Positions 44,400-56,030 of a DNA stretch of 64,000 bases are shown here, one piece after another. Source of the stretch: Atopsyche davidsoni (taxonomy: Eukaryota > Arthropoda > Insecta > Trichoptera > Hydrobiosidae). Location of the stretch: positions 9,896,501 to 9,960,500 of the forward strand of contig JAILWY010000015.1 in NCBI GenBank assembly GCA_022113835.1. Direction: 5' to 3'. Positions within the stretch are counted from its first letter, which is position 1. Each line of letters starts with the position of its first letter. Both the position numbers and the translations under genes were made by a program. Under the pieces are notes generated by a model. That model was given only the letters and a program-made list of their open reading frames with translations, had not been told where the DNA came from and made no database searches.

Positions 44400-44890
44400 T
44401 TCGAGGCATCGGTGATTTAAGGAAGAGTTGTTCAAAGAAAGCGTCTTATTAAACATCATAAATCATCGCAGTGATTAAAAGTGGATGGCGTAATCGCAAG
44501 TCAATTTATCAAAAAAATATCTTTCATTTCCAAATCACAGCCTCGGTCGCAGACACGAAGGCAAACCTTTCGTGGGCGCTCAGCACGATGTCTGCATTTA
44601 GAGCGGCGGGATCAATATTTTCGTGAAAACCCAGCACGCCTTTTGGACATTAATTTGGGGGGTGAAAATTAAGAAGGCTGTAGGGCGGAATTGGCGTTTC
44701 ACAGGCGATTTACGAACGCGGAGGCTCTATACGTCTGCCGGGGCGGGGAGGAAGTGGAATTTGAATTTCAGGCTGTAGTAATAGCCTGGCAACCCCGTTG
44801 TTTGTGGTTCGTGAACCAACAACGGAACGCGTTCGGGTATTTATTGATATATTCTGGGATTCGTGATTACTTGGAACTTGGGTGAAACGC
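44400..44890. promoter_or_regulatory. Large GC-elevated block, candidate conserved noncoding cluster
   Basis: About 490 bp of complex sequence with two 63-64-codon plus ORFs that lack domains. It includes GAGGCTCTATACGTCTGCC, CAACCCCGTTGTTTG facing GAACCAACAACGG (a near inverse pair at about 44790-44826), and GGGGCGGGG. A plus-strand exon cannot be excluded. Confidence 0.3.
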
Positions 44891-45429
44891 CTCGGATTTT
44901 GCAGTAACTGAAATATCTAGTAATTTAAATTTAATTTATGTTTTGTGTGTGAGCAAATAACCGAAACGATCAAATTTATAATACACTGGTTTAATTTGCA
45001 ATACTCTCAAATTCACTCAAATTAACACAGCAAATATGAATATCTCCATAATTTTTATTTTATTAACGAGAGGTATTTGAGCTTAAAAAACTTATACTAT
45101 AGCCAAATTACTCTGTTACTATTAAAAGCAAGCAGATAAGATCGGTCGAAACCATTTGCGGTTGCGTCCAACGCAATACGTCTCCAGCATTTACATACGC
45201 TGTAAAATTATAAAAAATCTGCATTAAAAAGCGATTTCGATGAGGAGTTTTTTTCGCTGTAAATCAAGAAATAATTTCAAATTTTACAGAATTTTAAAAA
45301 ACTGTAAAAGTGATTGCTCCACTTGATCTCAAATTTTTTAAAAATAAAAAAACAATTTTGTTGAATTGAAAAATAGCATGCTTAAAGACAATGTTTTTTA
45401 TTTGATTATTTACATATTTAAAACCAATA
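44891..45429. other. AT-rich noncoding stretch
   Basis: Slightly complex at 45130-45200 (GATCGGTCGAAACC). No gene. Confidence 0.4.
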
Positions 45430-45640
45430 CGGCAGGTTTTTTCATAGCTTTACTGTCATAGAGTGGGCAGGCGGGGAGGTTTCTTGGGGGAGGGGAGACA
45501 TGCGTCACGGGGTATTTTTAGAGGGGCGGCTGGTAATCTAGCTCCGACCACGATTTGTTAGCTAGGCAGGTGTGGCGAATCCGTCGAGCCTGCAATCCCA
45601 GAGGACTCTTTTAGTATTTTTGTTGATTAATTAGAAGCGC
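45430..45640. promoter_or_regulatory. GC-rich island with G tracts
   Basis: GGGCAGGCGGGGAGG and GGGGGAGGGGAG give four or more closely spaced G runs near 45465-45500, a possible G-quadruplex. GGGGCGGC and a TTGTTAGC segment follow. No ORF. Confidence 0.35.
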
Positions 45641-46194
45641 CATGCAGTATATAAACAAGCAAGAGTGTAACCAACAAAAAAAAAACACTCGGACTCACGC
45701 CTGGAACGAAGAGAAAAACACATGAAAATACAAACGACAAATTGACTTTTGCGTATGAACCTCTAACATATTAAATATATTACTAACGCATAAATCTGCA
45801 AGTAATGCGAGTATATCAAACATTCAATAATGATTCGTCAAAAAGCAAAAAAAACCTATCTATTCTCTGAAATATCAAATCGAAAGTTGAGATGATCAAA
45901 TATTCAGGTAATAAAGTTTTTATAAATAAAAAAAACACTGAAAGTCAATTTTTTTGATATAAACAATATATACATGGTATATTGTTTAAATTTATTACAT
46001 TTAGTTTTTATTACAAATCCTATTCAATTGGCTAATTTTACAATACAGCTAATTTTTCATCATCCAAAATCTTTCAAAATAAGGCATAGAGCATGAGCGC
46101 TCATTACAAAAAAATATATTAAGTAATTAAGAACTCATTTCGCTAAGTATATTTATAGTTTATTAGGGTTTTGAATAAAATGATATTAATTCGA
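45641..46194. other. AT-rich noncoding stretch
   Basis: No supported feature. Confidence 0.4.
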
Positions 46195-46260
46195 TTGAAC
46201 GGCTGTGTATGGACTGTTTTTTGGATAATTCGAATAAATCGACCATGTCCATTACTAGCA
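46195..46260. mobile_element. Possible hAT-type MITE end
   Basis: AATTCGAATAAATCGACCATG then TCCATTACTAG reads on the complement as AGTAATGGACATGGTCGATT. This resembles the start of the element at 63.55 kb (CAGTGATGTGC, then AATCGATT), and TTCGAATAAATCGA recurs near 63954. The opposite end is not found, so this is only suggestive. Confidence 0.25.
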
Positions 46261-47109
46261 CCTAGCATGTCTATTTTTTTAAAATATTAATAACTGCTTA
46301 TTTTGTCTAATGATTTTTTGATTGCTTCTTTGATTTACGTAATGAAGGCAAAAAAAAAATTGGCGAGCGCTAAATTATGGGCTTTTTTAAATCTCCTCAT
46401 CTTTGGGTGCTGTCCATAATGATTGTTAGAAGTCCACTGTACTTAAATTTGGCTTAATCGAGAAAAATACCAACCTTGACGATAAAATGACATTATATTT
46501 AAAACAAGTATAAAAACCAATTTGCTAGTAGATAACGAAAATTTTTGTTTGTTAACGCTTTTGCCTCTCAAGTGCATCTTTGGAGTCTAAACATGAATTA
46601 ACAAAAATGCTCATAATCTATTTATATTTAATTGGGATAGTGTAAGAATAATGCAAACAAACAGAATGCATGGAATTATCTAGTCACTTGGCTATTCGTA
46701 TTTGCTGTATAAATATGGAGTGTTAAAAATTAAACCAGTCAAAAGCGACATTATTTACTGCAGTCGTATCACTGTGGAATTTTTAAAATTATAACTCAAA
46801 TATTCAGTATGACACTATTTATTCATATAAACTATCATATGAGGAATTAGCGGGTTCAAGTTTGATATCATTTTATTTAACAGGGACCCTTTTTCAGGCT
46901 CAAAAGGCGAAAATGCTCTCTATTAAAAAATATTCGTAATATTTCATCTAAGAATATTTTTTACCCAAATTGTGATGCAATAAATTTATTTATTCTAAAA
47001 GGTAAATGTGCCACAATATTTTGTCACTGTATGATACAATTTATCACTGAATAATTCTTAGAATGAACACTGCACTGTCGTAAATCAAAAAACGACAATT
47101 GCATTTATT
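46261..47109. other. AT-rich noncoding stretch
   Basis: No supported feature. Confidence 0.45.
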
Positions 47110-47290
47110 ATAAATGAGTGCTGATACTTTATCTAGGTGGTCTGGGCGCGATACGTTACTAAAGTTACGCTGCGGGTCTTTCCATAACGTACCGAACACA
47201 ATTTTAACATTATTAAGTGGGGAGTTTTTTTCCCACGACGGTCGAGCGAGCCTGTGCATTGTTTCGAAATTCATATTCCATTTTATCAGG
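47110..47290. promoter_or_regulatory. GC-elevated block, candidate conserved noncoding element
   Basis: Includes GGTCTGGGCGCGATACG, ACGCTGCGGGTC and CACGACGGTCGAGCGAGCC. Overlapping ORFs on both strands have no features. Confidence 0.3.
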
Positions 47291-47864
47291 GATGGACTTT
47301 ATCTATTTCAATAATATTATAATATCTACAAAACAATAATATAATATTCACGTTAGGCTGGTTTAATTTTTAAAATTCCATTGAAAAGATATCTAAGTCA
47401 CCAAGAGATCCGGTTGCAACTGTGTTGAGTATATACACAACACATATCAATAACAAATAGATAGTAAATTACGAATATTCAATGATCGTAATTTCTTATC
47501 CATTTCGTGTTTATTAATACATCAATCTGCCATGGATATTATTTAATCCATAATTAAAAGTTGAAATATTCATTAAAATAATTTTAAAAAATACTTTGCG
47601 TGTGAATAAAATAGTTGTTCAGAGTTGAATAGAATTTTAAAATAACTAATTTAATGAAACTTTTAAATAAGACAAAGTACAATTTTAGCCACCAATTTCA
47701 AAGAAAATTCGGATAGTAATACAATTCATAAATAAAATACCTGTTTTTTCATAAATAAACCATCATATACAAATTATTTCATAGTGAAAAAACACCTTGT
47801 TAGAAAAGTGTTAAAAATATTTTTTATTAAATTTAATAATAAATAAATAAATTTTAGCATCCCT
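47291..47864. other. AT-rich noncoding stretch
   Basis: No supported feature. Confidence 0.4.
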
Positions 47865-48055
47865 GATAAGCAAGTCACTGGTATTATATTTGACATCGTG
47901 TGAAAAGAGTAGAAAGCTTCGTGTGTATTGCCTTTAGTCAAGGCGTGCCCAAGATACGACATGTTTCAAAGGTATTGTCTCTCCAATATGGCCACGCCCT
48001 CCTTTACCTTGTCAACGGACAGCGAGCCAAGTCCGTCATTTATTTTTTTTCAACA
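47865..48055. promoter_or_regulatory. GC-elevated block
   Basis: Contains AAGGCGTGCCCAAG, CCAATATGGCCACGCCC and GTCAACGGACAGCGAGCC. It has no recognisable coding. CCAATATGG is close to a CArG-type site (CCWWWWWWGG) but one base short. Confidence 0.3.
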
Positions 48056-48224
48056 GGAAACGAATACAGTCAATAGTCAAAGATTATTCATAATCAGCAT
48101 CTTTTTTATGTAATCGACAAAAAAATCTCGTTTTTTTTTTCAAATTTAAACTCACATATCCACTATCGCTATAATTTATCCAATTGTGCTACAGGATCAC
48201 TGAAATTTATGAGAGCTAAAATCA
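48056..48224. other. AT-rich spacer
   Basis: No supported feature. Confidence 0.4.
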
Positions 48225-48229
48225 TTTTC

Positions 48230-48350
48230 GCATAGCCATCATAGCCTAATTGGACAGAGTACTGAGTCGTGGTCCTCCAACATATTGGATGTAAGTTCGA
48301 GTCTCACTTCTGTCGATAATGTTTTATCGTCTTTCATGTGTGAATTGTTT
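48230..48350 (+). repeat. tRNA-derived SINE, third family
   Basis: TAGCCTAATTGGACAGAGTA is a good A-box D arm and GTAAGTTCGAGTCTC holds a strong B box (GTTCGAGTCTC at 48294-48304). Between them CTGAGTCGTGGTCCTCCAAC is the anticodon region. The tail GATAATGTTTTATCGTC then TTTCATGTGTGAATTG differs from the other two families. A single copy in the window. The acceptor stem does not close well, so a working tRNA gene is unlikely. Confidence 0.55.
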
Positions 48351-48960
48351 ACCTAAATGCATAATCTTTCAAAATTTACTAGTATGGGTGATTAAAAAAA
48401 AAATTACTATTTTTTTTATATTTAAGCTAATCTTGAATTCAAAGAAAAATTAACCAAAGAACTGAAGAGAACACAACATAACGAAGGAAGAGTTCTATCA
48501 AAACAATATCAATTTTATAAACTGGAATTTAATTCACTTTTGTCATTTTATAATTATTTAGACAGTTAATTGACCAATTATGAAATTAGTAAATAAACTA
48601 TTAACATGAGCACCCATTTTTTTTCAGAAACAAGATTAAAACTAACATTTTAAAAAATTTGCCAAATTTTTACAAACAAACATTTTTGTGGCTTTTTCGG
48701 TGCAGACGTTTTAATTTTGTGATGGCCAATCCTTTAATTTTCAATAAAAGACTTGATAATTTGCTAATAACCTCTCGACTTTATTTCTAAAAGTGAATCC
48801 AAACTGTCGAAATCCATTGTGGTTTATTCTAACTTACAAGCTCTTAGATTGCTGTATATGTGAAAGTCACTATTGATATTTTATCAATAAGTTTGAATAT
48901 TGTTACTTGATATTGAGACTACAAGGCTGTTGAGCAAACGTTTTAACGACTAGATCAGAA
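48351..48960. other. AT-rich noncoding stretch
   Basis: No supported feature. Confidence 0.45.
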
Positions 48961-49215
48961 AGAGTTTTAACATTACGATCTTTCGTTGCAACAAAAACTG
49001 ACCGAAATCTTCTACGCCATCTCGGTCAGTGTGTCTCTCGGAACAAGATCAAGCAGGTAAACTGGAAAACCAGAGAGAACCTGCTATTATTGTTGTGGGT
49101 ATAATTGGGGGCTTAAAAAAACGCGTTACGCAGAAGCGGCTGTTTCTCTTCATCTGCAGCGTATGATTACCAGACCACCGACTTCCAAGAACCACGGCAC
49201 TGGAGGAAAGTGAGG
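48961..49215. promoter_or_regulatory. Complex block with an 8-bp hairpin and a donor-like site
   Basis: CTGACCGA (48998-49005) and TCGGTCAG (49022-49029) pair perfectly around a 16-nt loop. A plus frame reading TKTDRNLLRHLGQCVSRNKI and ending KQ|GTAAAC (donor at 49058) is open for about 27 codons, but no acceptor precedes it. It may be an exon end or a structured noncoding block. Confidence 0.3.
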
Positions 49216-49689
49216 AAAAGAACATGCATAAATTTTATCTAAATTTTTATCGTATAATCATGATAAAATTGAAGGTTGTTTGTTTTGATGCAAAGGTTTT
49301 CTTCTTGGAATAGATAATAGAAATCAATGCAGGTTTTTTCCTTGTAGTTTAAATTAATATGATTTCGTGATATGCTAGACTTAAGTACACAGGAAAGGCA
49401 AGTACAGTGAATAAAAACTATTTATGTTTTTGTAATACAATAAAAAGAGGTTGATTTAATTGAAAATATACTTTTTTTAATACATTATTTTTTTAGAGAT
49501 TAACGCAATACAACATGAAAGAATTAAAATAAACCAAAAAATTACTATGTTTATTTTTATTGTTTCGATATGAAAAACTCATATTTATTATCAAGATTGT
49601 AAGTGGTTTTGGTAATCGTATATAAAAATAACAGAAATCTGAGATTAATGTCTGGAACTTAAGCGTGTTTTTTTATGTTTTCAGAATAG
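49216..49689. other. AT-rich noncoding stretch
   Basis: GGTTTTGGTAATCGTATA near 49606 matches the outer end of the palindromic MITE-like family (copy 4), but the inner arm is absent. Nothing else is seen. Confidence 0.35.
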
Positions 49690-49882
49690 ATTCTTGGTAT
49701 GAGGATATCCAGTCGATTAGCTGAACACATCAGCGTTAATCGATGATCGGCTTTGCTCCCCCCGTTCCTCGCATGCCATGTGCTCAGGATGTCGACGTGA
49801 ACAGCCAGGGCTGTGACAACACAAAGGACTACAGGAAACTGAAAAAATCTGATTTCCCATAGCCTGCGAGGATGATGTAAAA
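49690..49882. promoter_or_regulatory. GC-elevated block
   Basis: Contains GCGTTAATCGATGATCGGC and GGATGTCGACGTGAACAGCC. The minus ORF (49659-49934) shows no domain. The right edge grades into a tandem duplication. Confidence 0.3.
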
Positions 49883-50225
49883 AGTGATATGCTTCACACA
49901 GAGCGCGTATATTTAGAGCGCACGTTTGAGACACATTTCACATCATTTATTTGACATACGTAAGTGATCTAAGAAGTCATATGCTTCACACAGATTAAAT
50001 GTATGTTAAATGTATGTGAAGTATAGGGTATACGTATTTGATCAGGATGTTTAAGACACATTTCACTTCATTTATATGACATAAGAAGGCACATCCAAGC
50101 TAAAGTGTCACAAATCAAGAATAATCCACAATATACATCGCACTATAAATACGTGCAAGTAATTCTAATAAGCGTATTTTTTTAGCACAGTATATGATAT
50201 TCGAGACATACATCACATATAGAGA
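49883..50225. repeat. Partial tandem duplication, about 92-124-bp units
   Basis: ATATGCTTCACACAG occurs near 49887 and 49979. GAGACACATTTCACATCATTT near 49927 matches AAGACACATTTCACTTCATTT near 50051, each followed by TATxTGACATA. A third decayed piece, GAGACATACATCACATATA, lies near 50203. The unequal spacing points to internal deletion. Confidence 0.65.
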
Positions 50226-50289
50226 GATACGAGTCTAACTAAAAATCATAAAAGTAGTAGTAGCAACTGCGGTAAGATACTCTTATATT

Positions 50290-50540
50290 TAGAAGCCGGA
50301 GATTCGTATAATTTGTTAATGATCGTCAGTATTAGCATAAGTGAAAGGCTGCGCAAAAACGAAGAGTCAGTGGCGGCGCAAAAAGCCTTCCAACGAAAGC
50401 GACAGGTGCGTAACGAGCTGGGCGACACTGCAGGAGGCGTAATTACACACCGTGTCGAAACTACAGGCAGCGTTATGACACGGCGGCGAAGCCTCCAGTG
50501 CCCCGACTTCTCAAGGGTGACGACAATCATTTGAGACAAG
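50290..50540. promoter_or_regulatory. GC-elevated block open on both strands
   Basis: A plus frame (50313-50534) reads SISERLRKNEESVAAQKAFQ, RKRQVRNELGD and onward to a TGA. The minus strand is also open (50246-50539). The plus peptide has a plausible charged helical composition, but no family is recognised. GGCGTAATTACACACC contains a homeodomain core. Exon or conserved block. Confidence 0.3.
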
Positions 50541-50562
50541 CGATGAACGAGAGAGATCCCCT

Positions 50563-50706
50563 CTTCAACCCTTTGCTAATCGATAATTATCAATGAGCGT
50601 AATCGATCTGCATTTCAACCCCTTGCCAATCGATAATCGATTATAATCTCTGGCGTAATAGATCGCCTGTATAAACCTTTACTTAATATTGGAATAATCG
50701 AATATT
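50563..50706. repeat. Triplicated unit rich in ATCGAT/ATCGATTAT
   Basis: Unit 1 begins TTCAACCCTTTGCTAATCGA, unit 2 TTCAACCCCTTGCCAATCGA, and unit 3 TATAAACCTTTACTTAATA. Units 1 and 2 each continue with GATAAT, then a GCGTAATCGATC or GCGTAATAGATC segment. ATCGATAATCGATTAT in unit 2 is a dense homeodomain/DRE-like cluster. Unit length is about 50-57 bp, shorter for the last. Confidence 0.65.
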
Positions 50707-50730
50707 ACAAATCGAATCACTGATTATAAT

Positions 50731-50870
50731 ATGGCTTGTTGTTCCAGAGGTTAGACCGTAAACTCTTGACCGACAAGTCTCCAATTCGATCCTCATCCTA
50801 ACAGGTGAACTGTTTCGGTTTGTTTGAAGATGATTTGTATTGACATTGAAATATACACAAATAGTTCTAA
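50731..50870 (+). repeat. tRNA-derived SINE (CAGGTGAAT family)
   Basis: TTGTTGTTCCAGAGGTTAGACC is the A-box side, CTCTTGACCGACAAG the anticodon arm and CTCCAATTCGATCCTC the B-box side. The order continues CCTAACAGGTGAACTG, then GAAGATGATTTGTATTGACA. This copy ties the tRNA head, the CAGGTGAA step and the tail into one family. Confidence 0.65.
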
Positions 50871-51060
50871 AAAAATATATTTAATTATAAATCAAATACG
50901 GTTAGCTTTTTGGCTGAGAAAGTAGATGTGGACTTCCCCCTCAGGTTCGTTCGCCGTCCTGTTACGCCTTTTCGATTTGGTCAAAGACGATATTGTCGCT
51001 GTAGAGACGGTATAGAGACGTATTGACAAGAGGGGATTAAATATTCAATATTTTCATAAG
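50871..51060. promoter_or_regulatory. GC-elevated block
   Basis: Contains CTTCCCCCTCAGGTTCG, CGCCGTCCTGTTACGCC and a direct repeat, GTAGAGACGGTATAGAGACG (AGAGACG twice). No ORF. Confidence 0.25.
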
Positions 51061-51770
51061 CTTGCGCATTCACCTGTGCAATTTAATTTAGATCAAAAAT
51101 CGTGATGATATTATATTTTATTTTTTATGAAATTATTTGTTGAATACAAGAAATAAATGATTATTTCAATAATACGTAACCGATTGCGCCCATCACTAAA
51201 GTAAAGAAGAAAAAAAATGTTGGCAAATTTCGGATGACGGTCGTGCTGAGTTTATGGCAGAAGCATGGTATCAATGTTTCGGCAACATGACCTATACATC
51301 TCTACTGAGAAGTCAAATTTCTTGGTATATTTTTCATACATCGGTAAGTTGGCTTACACCAAAATAAGATGCAAAAGAGATCTATGACCTCTATGAATGA
51401 TGAAAAATATAAGTTTAATTATTTCTATAAAGTAATTTATTCACAAACTAACATTTCAATTTTGCAGAAAACTTTTTGTTAACCTGAAATCAAATAATAA
51501 GATTTAAAGAATATTATAAAACTCAGCTCCGTAAGATTTTTGAATCTGCTTCCTATAGTTATAATTTTATTTTAAATCATTAAAAATTAACGTTGTGTTC
51601 AGTTTCTAAACAAGGGAAGATTTTTTTAGGTAAACCTACATTTGTGTAATTTTCCTGTACAAATTTTCTGCCAATTTCTGAATGCGCAAACTTCTATCTA
51701 TTAATTCTAAGCTTGGACATGTTTGGCTTTTGGCGCACAGTTCTTTCAGAGTAAACAAAAAGTATTTAAA
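51061..51770. other. AT-rich noncoding stretch
   Basis: Slightly complex at 51220-51310. No gene. Confidence 0.4.
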
Positions 51771-52060
51771 TATTTGAGTCCAGGTGTCATCCGCTCGAAG
51801 AAATTAAGCTTTCAGGCCACAGTGAGAATATCTGACTTGTTTCGGTCGCATTTCCTCACAAGCGAACCGCTGTCGATCCCCGCCATTATATATTTTTATT
51901 GAACCAGTCAATTCACTAGCGATGGACATTAAAAAAATGAAACAGCCACGTATGATTATGCCTCTCCCACAATGTAGCAGCTACTTTTAACCGCTACAAA
52001 AAAGCAGTCAGATCAGTTACGTCTCTACGACAAGCTAGTTTAATTTCTGGTTTAAGGTAT
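51771..52060. promoter_or_regulatory. Weakly complex block
   Basis: Includes GGTCGCATTTCCTCACAAGC, AACCGCTGTCGATCCCCGCC and, further right, TTTAACCGCTAC. AACCGC resembles a Runx-type core (ACCGC). No ORF. Confidence 0.25.
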
Positions 52061-54424
52061 TAGGATTATTTTTGTATGTGAGCGTTTTTTTTTTTTAAGA
52101 ATTGAAAAAGACTAGGCCATTTGGCTATTTGAAAATATTTAATTTATTTATGTTAAGTCTTTTATTTTTAATGCAGTTCATGTTTCACTATCCAAACATT
52201 TAAACTCGACTAACCAAACATGCAACCGTTTTTCAAACAGCATATATGATTATAATAACGAGAATTACGTTAAAATATTGAGTTATCTGCATTTTTTAAA
52301 AATAAATTCATCCGTTATTCAAAAAGCATATTTGTATATCCGAACTCCGTTTGTAATAAAGTATTCGATTATCTAAACACGTCATTCGTTTGCAAAACAG
52401 TATGTCATTATATAATATAAAATAACAGTTATTTTGTTGTCTTGAAAGTAGCAGTTTCTATTTTTTTACCCGGCACTAATATTTACTCATTAAAAACGAA
52501 AGTTACTTGTTTATTGTTGCTATTATGGATTTAGTATTGTGTTTTAATTTATATTTTATTTTATTGGCGTGGCCGTATTTTATTACACATTTATGTCGTT
52601 TTTATATAGTGTAATAAAGCTATTTATATGATGTATTTACGAATCAATTGTATTTATGACTTTATAAATGGTATCAAGAACAACACATAAACCATGTAAA
52701 AGCTTATGGCGTGTGGTTCCAATTTAGAGCAGTAAATTTTATTAAAACTATTAAAATTAAATAAGTTGTTAATTTTTGATATTTTTACCACACAATTATT
52801 AAAATAATTCTGATATACATTTAAGAGTTTTTGAATAAACACCTAACTTTAAAAAAAACTTATATTTTGCATCTTTAAATAAATATTATAAACATGTATT
52901 AGAGGTAAATTAAAAAAAAATGTGTAAATGACTACTTCTAGTATTACTACTTATGATATTCTGGGAATTAAAATAAATTAGAAATACCGCTTTAAGCCCA
53001 CCACTACGAATTTCGTTTTGTAATAAAAATAATGGAAACAACGGCCGCTAAATCATTATTAAAAATAATATTTAATTCGGTAAATTTCATATTCTCATAA
53101 TAAAAATATGTTTTGACACATTTAAAAAATCCAGGTGTGTCTTTTTTTTTAATTTTCTTATTATAATTAAATCATTAAAATTCTGTTAATTTCATTTTTG
53201 ATTTGATTTCGTTCTAGACTTGTAATGCAATAAGTTGCAAGTCATAACAATTTTTTTCAAAGGGTGACTAGTCATTGATTACGGGTACGTTACAATATTT
53301 ATATTTCTATATTTATTTAAACCCACTTGTTTTTTTATGTCACATGAAAAAATATATTTGACAAGAATCAATGATAACATCGTGAAATATCTTTTATTAA
53401 CTATTTGATAGCATGATGAACATCTCAAATAAATGTTTTAAAAAACATTATCGTGTACAGAATCTTTTTTTCATGATAGTTTAATTTATTTGTTTAATTT
53501 GTAATAATTTATTAACACGATATATAATAAAAGAAAATATTTTAATGCAATTTGATGAAAAAAAGATAAAATTACATTTATTGTTTATTATAGTTCAAAA
53601 AGTTTTCTCTTTATATTGCGGTTTTATTATATTATTTTTATATTGCTTAGACAATAAATAAATTAATATAATAAAAAAAAATTGAGTAAAAATATAAAGT
53701 CATTACGTTAGTTTGAAAATAATACTTTCTCTCTTTTCGTATGACGCCTTGAGATTTGTATATAGCGTTTGGGTTTTTTTTGTAATGTTGTGTTAGGTTA
53801 AGTTAATACTTGTTTATATTGGTACATGTATATTTTTTTATTTATACACAACTTAAAACGAAAGAATGTCGGTAAAGTTTTTAAGTTTTTTCTAAATTTT
53901 GGGCTAGGTTAAGTATTAGACCTGTATTTAATAATATGTTTATTTAAATTTAATCACATAATGCAACATGAGTTTTTTTAATTAATCTTTTAATACAATT
54001 ACACGGAAAGCTAAATTAGGTAGATTCCTGTAATTAATGATATTATTAATTTCAAAAAAGATTCAAATCTTAATACGCTGAAATGGCTATCAACTTTTTA
54101 ATATTTTTTTTGATATATTTAAATGTAGATTTTAGTTAAATATATTTATTCTCCAGGTGCCTCTTTTCAAAGGAGTTTGGTGTCCACCTCACTTGTCTAT
54201 TCATGGTTTTCTTCGGATAAACAGAGCACGGCTCTTCCTCAGCGGTAGTTTTATAATCAAAAAAAGGGTCTGCGTATTGCTTCTGCCCAATTATATTTTC
54301 AAAGCTCTTACATTTAGAACCACTGCTACTTTAATATACTATACTAATTATAAATTGTTCATTTTTTTATAATAATTTAATCGCAAACTGCGCAATCAAA
54401 TACGATAGCGTTTATTTCCGCACA
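52061..54424. other. Long AT-rich noncoding stretch
   Basis: Over 2.3 kb of very AT-rich sequence. GTTAGGTTAAGTTA near 53790 and GCTAGGTTAAG near 53903 are isolated telomere-like hexamer variants common in insects. A plus ORF at 54157-54372 has no domain. Confidence 0.45.
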
Positions 54425-54570
54425 GGTAGCTCGGCTACTGTGTATGCCGCCATTAGGCTGATTGAAACGTTTTTGTCTCACCTGTCCGGCGCACCTGCAG
54501 AGCGAAAGTCTACCTGGGCCCCTGTTACTCAGAATCAGATTCCACACGTAGGAAACACTAACCTAACTTA
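54425..54570 (-). promoter_or_regulatory. GC-elevated block with a possible 32-nt minus-strand exon
   Basis: On the minus strand GGGGCCCAG|GTAGAC and GGACAG|GTGAGA delimit a 32-nt segment (about 54480-54511) between AG and a good GT donor. It has no stop in at least one frame. The surrounding block is complex and includes AGGTAGCTCGGC. Micro-exon status is speculative; a conserved noncoding block is equally likely. Confidence 0.25.
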
Positions 54571-55744
54571 ACATTACCTATACAGATGAAATCAAATATT
54601 CTGATCAAAACTACAGTATATATTTTTTAAGTTACTTTATTATTTATATTAATTTTAATTTGAAAAATTCTGAATGAACATAAAAGGTTGGCATCTTCAA
54701 ACAGAAATTCTCACTGAGAAACGTATCGATATAATATTCCTCCAAGTACCGACTAATTTTGTAATGTTATAAAAGTTATTATTTTGTAAACCTGAAAGAT
54801 CATCCTATGTTTCTCGTTAGACATTTTTTTTTCATAGTTTATAACGAATCTTTAGTTTTCATTATACAATAATATTACAACCCTAATCAAATGTTCAGTT
54901 CACACTTCTATTTTCGAATTAAACAAGGATAATTTATTTTTAAAAAAGTTGCATTTAATTGTCAATTACATACCTTCTGAAGTTTTAAACAATAGTCATT
55001 AATCATTTTAAATTAAACCAAGCGCACGCGCCCTGAAAATCGTTCATGTTTTGTTTCAAAAATCGTTATTTTTTTTAATTTTTAACCTCAGAGGCCGCCT
55101 GTTTGACGGTGGAGCCTTACAAGAAGGGTCGCTGATTTAAATTTGGTTATTTTTTATCTTTATAAAACTTTTGCTTCGACTTCAAAAAAATAATAAACCC
55201 TAACAACGACGTGTCTCTAAAATACCATAAAATATTTTTTTCTTATTATCAATAAAAAATATTTATATTCCAGTATTTAATGAGATAGTCAAAAAATAAT
55301 AAAATACCGAGTACTTTTGTTCAATAATATTGAATATATTTGATGTTTTATTTATTAAATTACACTAGCTGCGACGATTTTAAATAACGTTGATATGAAG
55401 TAAGAAATTAAAATAATATATAGGGACTTGTTAGTATATCATGCGAGTAGGTTAAAAGTTTTCGTTTAAGTGGTCAATACAATGTTGCATGTTAATGATT
55501 CCTTTGAAAATATTGATGAATATTGTTACCTTATAAAGGGCCGGCAAGGAACGGGTATATCATTATTGATTAAAAGCGGTCCAAGCAACCGGGTAAGACA
55601 TCAAGTGGCCGTGATTTATTTTATTTAAAAAACCATAAAAGAAATATGAATTGAATTATTTTGAAAATATATAATATATCATCTGGTTTTTCGTAAATAT
55701 TGCAAGTATTACATTGCTTGACATTTTTACAAGGAAAATTAAGT
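54571..55744. other. AT-rich noncoding stretch
   Basis: Small complex patches lie at 55015-55060, 55085-55140 and 55540-55615. None forms a recognisable gene or RNA. Confidence 0.4.
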
Positions 55745-55812
55745 TATAGCTGAGCAGGCGACGTGATGTGTTAAAAAATGAAGTTCAAAGTCTCGAGCTC
55801 TCCTGACCCGAA
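55745..55812 (+). repeat. tRNA-like sequence, probable SINE remnant
   Basis: TAGCTGAGCAGGCGACGTG matches the A-box consensus well. AAGTTCAAAGTCTC is a B box with one insertion. The anticodon region is A-rich and decayed. No family tail was recognised. Confidence 0.4.
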
Positions 55813-55854
55813 CATACTAAAAGGGCACGTTTATAATAATATATGTAAGGTTTT

Positions 55855-56030
55855 ACATTAAGTCTTTCGCTCGGGGATAGTCGTAAAGTCACCCCTCTGT
55901 GACATTTTTAGGGGTGGCCTGAAGATTAATTTCAACTACGACATTTACCTATATATGTCAACGAACATAATCACGGAGGCACCGCAGTAAAGGTCTCACC
56001 ATCGGGGTAGTGAACTACAATCCATCATTA
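55855..56030. promoter_or_regulatory. GC-elevated block with a 7-bp hairpin
   Basis: CACCCCT (55890-55896) and AGGGGTG (55910-55916) pair around a 13-nt loop. TTCGCTCGGGGATAGTCG and GGTCTCACCATCGGGG flank it. No ORF. Confidence 0.3.

Noticed and set aside
48998..49029. microRNA precursor
   Set aside because: An 8-bp stem only; the flanks do not extend the pairing.
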